53,788 bases of DNA from Holdemanella biformis DSM 3989 (GTDB lineage Bacteria > Bacillota_I > Bacilli_A > Erysipelotrichales > Erysipelotrichaceae). The DNA lies in contig NZ_DS996843.1 in NCBI RefSeq assembly GCF_000156655.1, positions 115,895 to 169,682 of the forward strand, read 5' to 3'. The position numbers were made by a program, and so were the translations under genes. Shown one piece after another: positions 52,424 to 53,788 of this stretch (positions are counted from its first letter, which is position 1; the number at the start of each line of letters is the position of its first letter). The notes beneath the pieces are model-generated. The model was not told the DNA's origin, searched no databases, and worked only from the letters and a program-made list of their open reading frames with translations.

Positions 52424-52432
52424 ATTATATCA
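52424..52432 (-). promoter_or_regulatory. Extended -10 promoter of the XRE-TPR gene
   Basis: The minus strand reads TGATATAAT (extended -10), about 48 bases upstream of the ATG at 52376. The -35 is weak. A GAACCTC/GAGGTTC inverted repeat (52440-52470) abuts the stop of the preceding ABC gene; it may be a weak terminator or a binding site. Confidence 0.55.
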
Positions 52433-52468
52433 CGAATTGAACCTCATCACTGAATGTTGAAAGAGGTT

Positions 52469-53788
52469 CTAAATATGTCCCTTGTTTTTTAAGCTAAAGA
52501 AGTCCCCTTTATTTTTCATAAGTTCTTCAAATGATCCCTGTTCAACAATCCGTCCTTGTTTAAATACAAGAATACAATCAAACTTCTTTAGTGTTTCGTC
52601 AAAATATTTATGTGTTACATATAATACAGTTTCTTCTTTTAAATCCAATATTCGATTTTCAATTTCGATGGCCGTCTGTGCATCTAGGCTTGCTGTTATT
52701 TCATCACACAAAAGTACCTCTTTTAAATGTGCGATTGTACGCGCAATCCCTATTCGTTGAACTTGCCCACCAGAAAGATTACTTCCGTCCTCACAAATAT
52801 TCTGGTCTAATTTAAATTCTGGTAAATCTACAAATTCCATACATTTTAACAGTGTTTCATCTGTTTGTACAAGCTCCATATTCAAGTTATTTCGGATCGT
52901 GTCATCAAATATATGACTTTCCTGATGAATCATAGAAACATTCTTAGAACCCAAAACACTCACATTTCCTTTCTGAACTGGATAATATCCTAAAATCAAT
53001 TTTAAAATTGTAGATTTTCCGGAACCACTCGGACCAACAATCGCATACTTTTTCCCCTTTTCAAATTTGAAAGATAAATCATCAATAATCATCTTACTTT
53101 CAGTATAGCCAAAAGATACATGTTCCAAATAAATATTTCCATCATAGTTCGATACAAACTTATTTGCCTGTCCATGAGAATCGATAATATTCAATAATTT
53201 CGAATTCACGTCCGACACCGACTTAAATCCAGCAAGATTGTTTGAAATATCATTTAAATTCGAAATAAAATTATTAGAAACATTTACAATTGGCATCATA
53301 TATATCATATCTAAATGTCCATATAATATCATCAATCCAATCACCAACATGAAAATCAATTGAAAAGTGGCCGCAATACAATTAGCCCAGTTTCCCGTCA
53401 AAGATATTGCCATATTTACATTTCTTTGTTTATATTCCATGTTTTCAATCCATTCTTTTCCTTTATCCACGAACTGTTTTAGAACGCCCAAATCCAATAT
53501 GATATCGAAATTTTGAAATATCTCCTTTAATTTTGAATTATATATACCTGAATAAGAAGACAATTGGTTCGAATACTTTTTCAATCTTTTTTCCATCATC
53601 TTCGGCACCAAAAGTGTTGCTACTGCAATCACAACCATCATGAATCCTACAAATACATGGATGCGAAGAATGTATATTAAAATAATAACAGACACAATGA
53701 TATCGACAATCATACTTAATATTGGATAAAAGTAATATTCATCTACCATTTTTATATCATTGGTAAATAGAGACAACTGATTTCCTAT
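52469..53788 (-). CDS. ABC exporter, N-terminus beyond the window
   Basis: The frame is open at the window edge (reading ...GNQLSLFTNDIKMVDEYYF), so the first membrane helices are outside. What is seen: about four membrane helices, then an intact ATPase with VGPSGSGKST, IHQESHIFDD, LSGGQVQR, LLCDEITASLD and VTHK. It resembles the ABC gene at 49.5 kb and is a likely partner of it in a heterodimer, though they are separated by the regulator. Confidence 0.9.
   Translation of the reverse strand: MGNQLSLFTNDIKMVDEYYFYPILSMIVDIIVSVIILIYILRIHVFVGFMMVVIAVATLLVPKMMEKRLKKYSNQLSSYSGIYNSKLKEIFQNFDIILDLGVLKQFVDKGKEWIENMEYKQRNVNMAISLTGNWANCIAATFQLIFMLVIGLMILYGHLDMIYMMPIVNVSNNFISNLNDISNNLAGFKSVSDVNSKLLNIIDSHGQANKFVSNYDGNIYLEHVSFGYTESKMIIDDLSFKFEKGKKYAIVGPSGSGKSTILKLILGYYPVQKGNVSVLGSKNVSMIHQESHIFDDTIRNNLNMELVQTDETLLKCMEFVDLPEFKLDQNICEDGSNLSGGQVQRIGIARTIAHLKEVLLCDEITASLDAQTAIEIENRILDLKEETVLYVTHKYFDETLKKFDCILVFKQGRIVEQGSFEELMKNKGDFFSLKNKGHI

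Overview
The window is AT-rich, uses TAA/TAG/TGA as ordinary stops, and has dense strand-biased operons with strong AGGAGG-type ribosome binding sites. This points to a low-GC Bacillota genome. The gene mix (two-component systems, MATE pumps, ECF transporter S component, EF2563/EF2568-type selenium-molybdenum genes) would suit Erysipelotrichia or a relative, but the family is an inference.

Layout. 1-4.1 kb (minus): two small uncharacterised proteins, an MscS channel, an aromatic-acid-exporter-like membrane protein, a short sigma-factor-like protein and a VanY-type D,D-carboxypeptidase. 4.1-15.0 kb (minus): one tightly packed 14-gene operon for molybdenum uptake (modABC), molybdopterin synthesis and insertion (moaA, moaC, MOSC-MogA fusion, moeA-like), a ModE-type regulator, and selenium delivery to a molybdenum hydroxylase (DUF3343, selD, yedF, yqeB, class V aminotransferase, YqeC-XdhC fusion). 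A palindrome resembling a ModE box sits just before moaA. No hydroxylase subunit and no selA/selB is present, so this is the maturation half of the selenium-cofactor trait.

15-24.4 kb: tag DNA glycosylase, ArsC-like protein, MTA/SAH-deaminase-like amidohydrolase, MalY-type C-S lyase with an ECF S component, DUF362 ferredoxin-like protein, class I aminotransferase, S10-like peptidase, rhodanese-TtcA fusion. 24.4-35.5 kb: a MATE gene cut by one TAG codon, a VTT protein with a VanR/VanS-like two-component system behind a 32-bp-phased repeat, a methionine gamma-lyase-family gene behind twin palindromes, SDR, efp, nudC, a second MATE gene and a YwaF-like membrane protein. 35.5-42.9 kb: a LacI-type pseudogene, a DUF4143 ATPase, a DXS-like enzyme under a textbook MerR-type 19-bp-spacer promoter, a purine PRT/permease pair with a divergent LysR gene, and a DUF2975/YozG-like pair.

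42.9-53.8 kb is accessory. It holds a Fic N-terminal fragment with an operator-like repeat and a LytTR two-component/FtsX-type ABC module whose ATPase has lost the Walker A serine and whose kinase has lost its N-box asparagines. It also holds a mobile-element remnant (DUF3991/TOPRIM), a GC-rich structured RNA with its own promoter directly in front of a DUF3800 gene, and two ABC exporters flanking an XRE-TPR (RRNPP-like) regulator. The most notable items are the RNA/DUF3800 unit, the MerR-type promoter of the DXS-like gene, the ModE-like operator, the domain-permuted YqeC-XdhC fusion and the eroding LytTR/ABC module.
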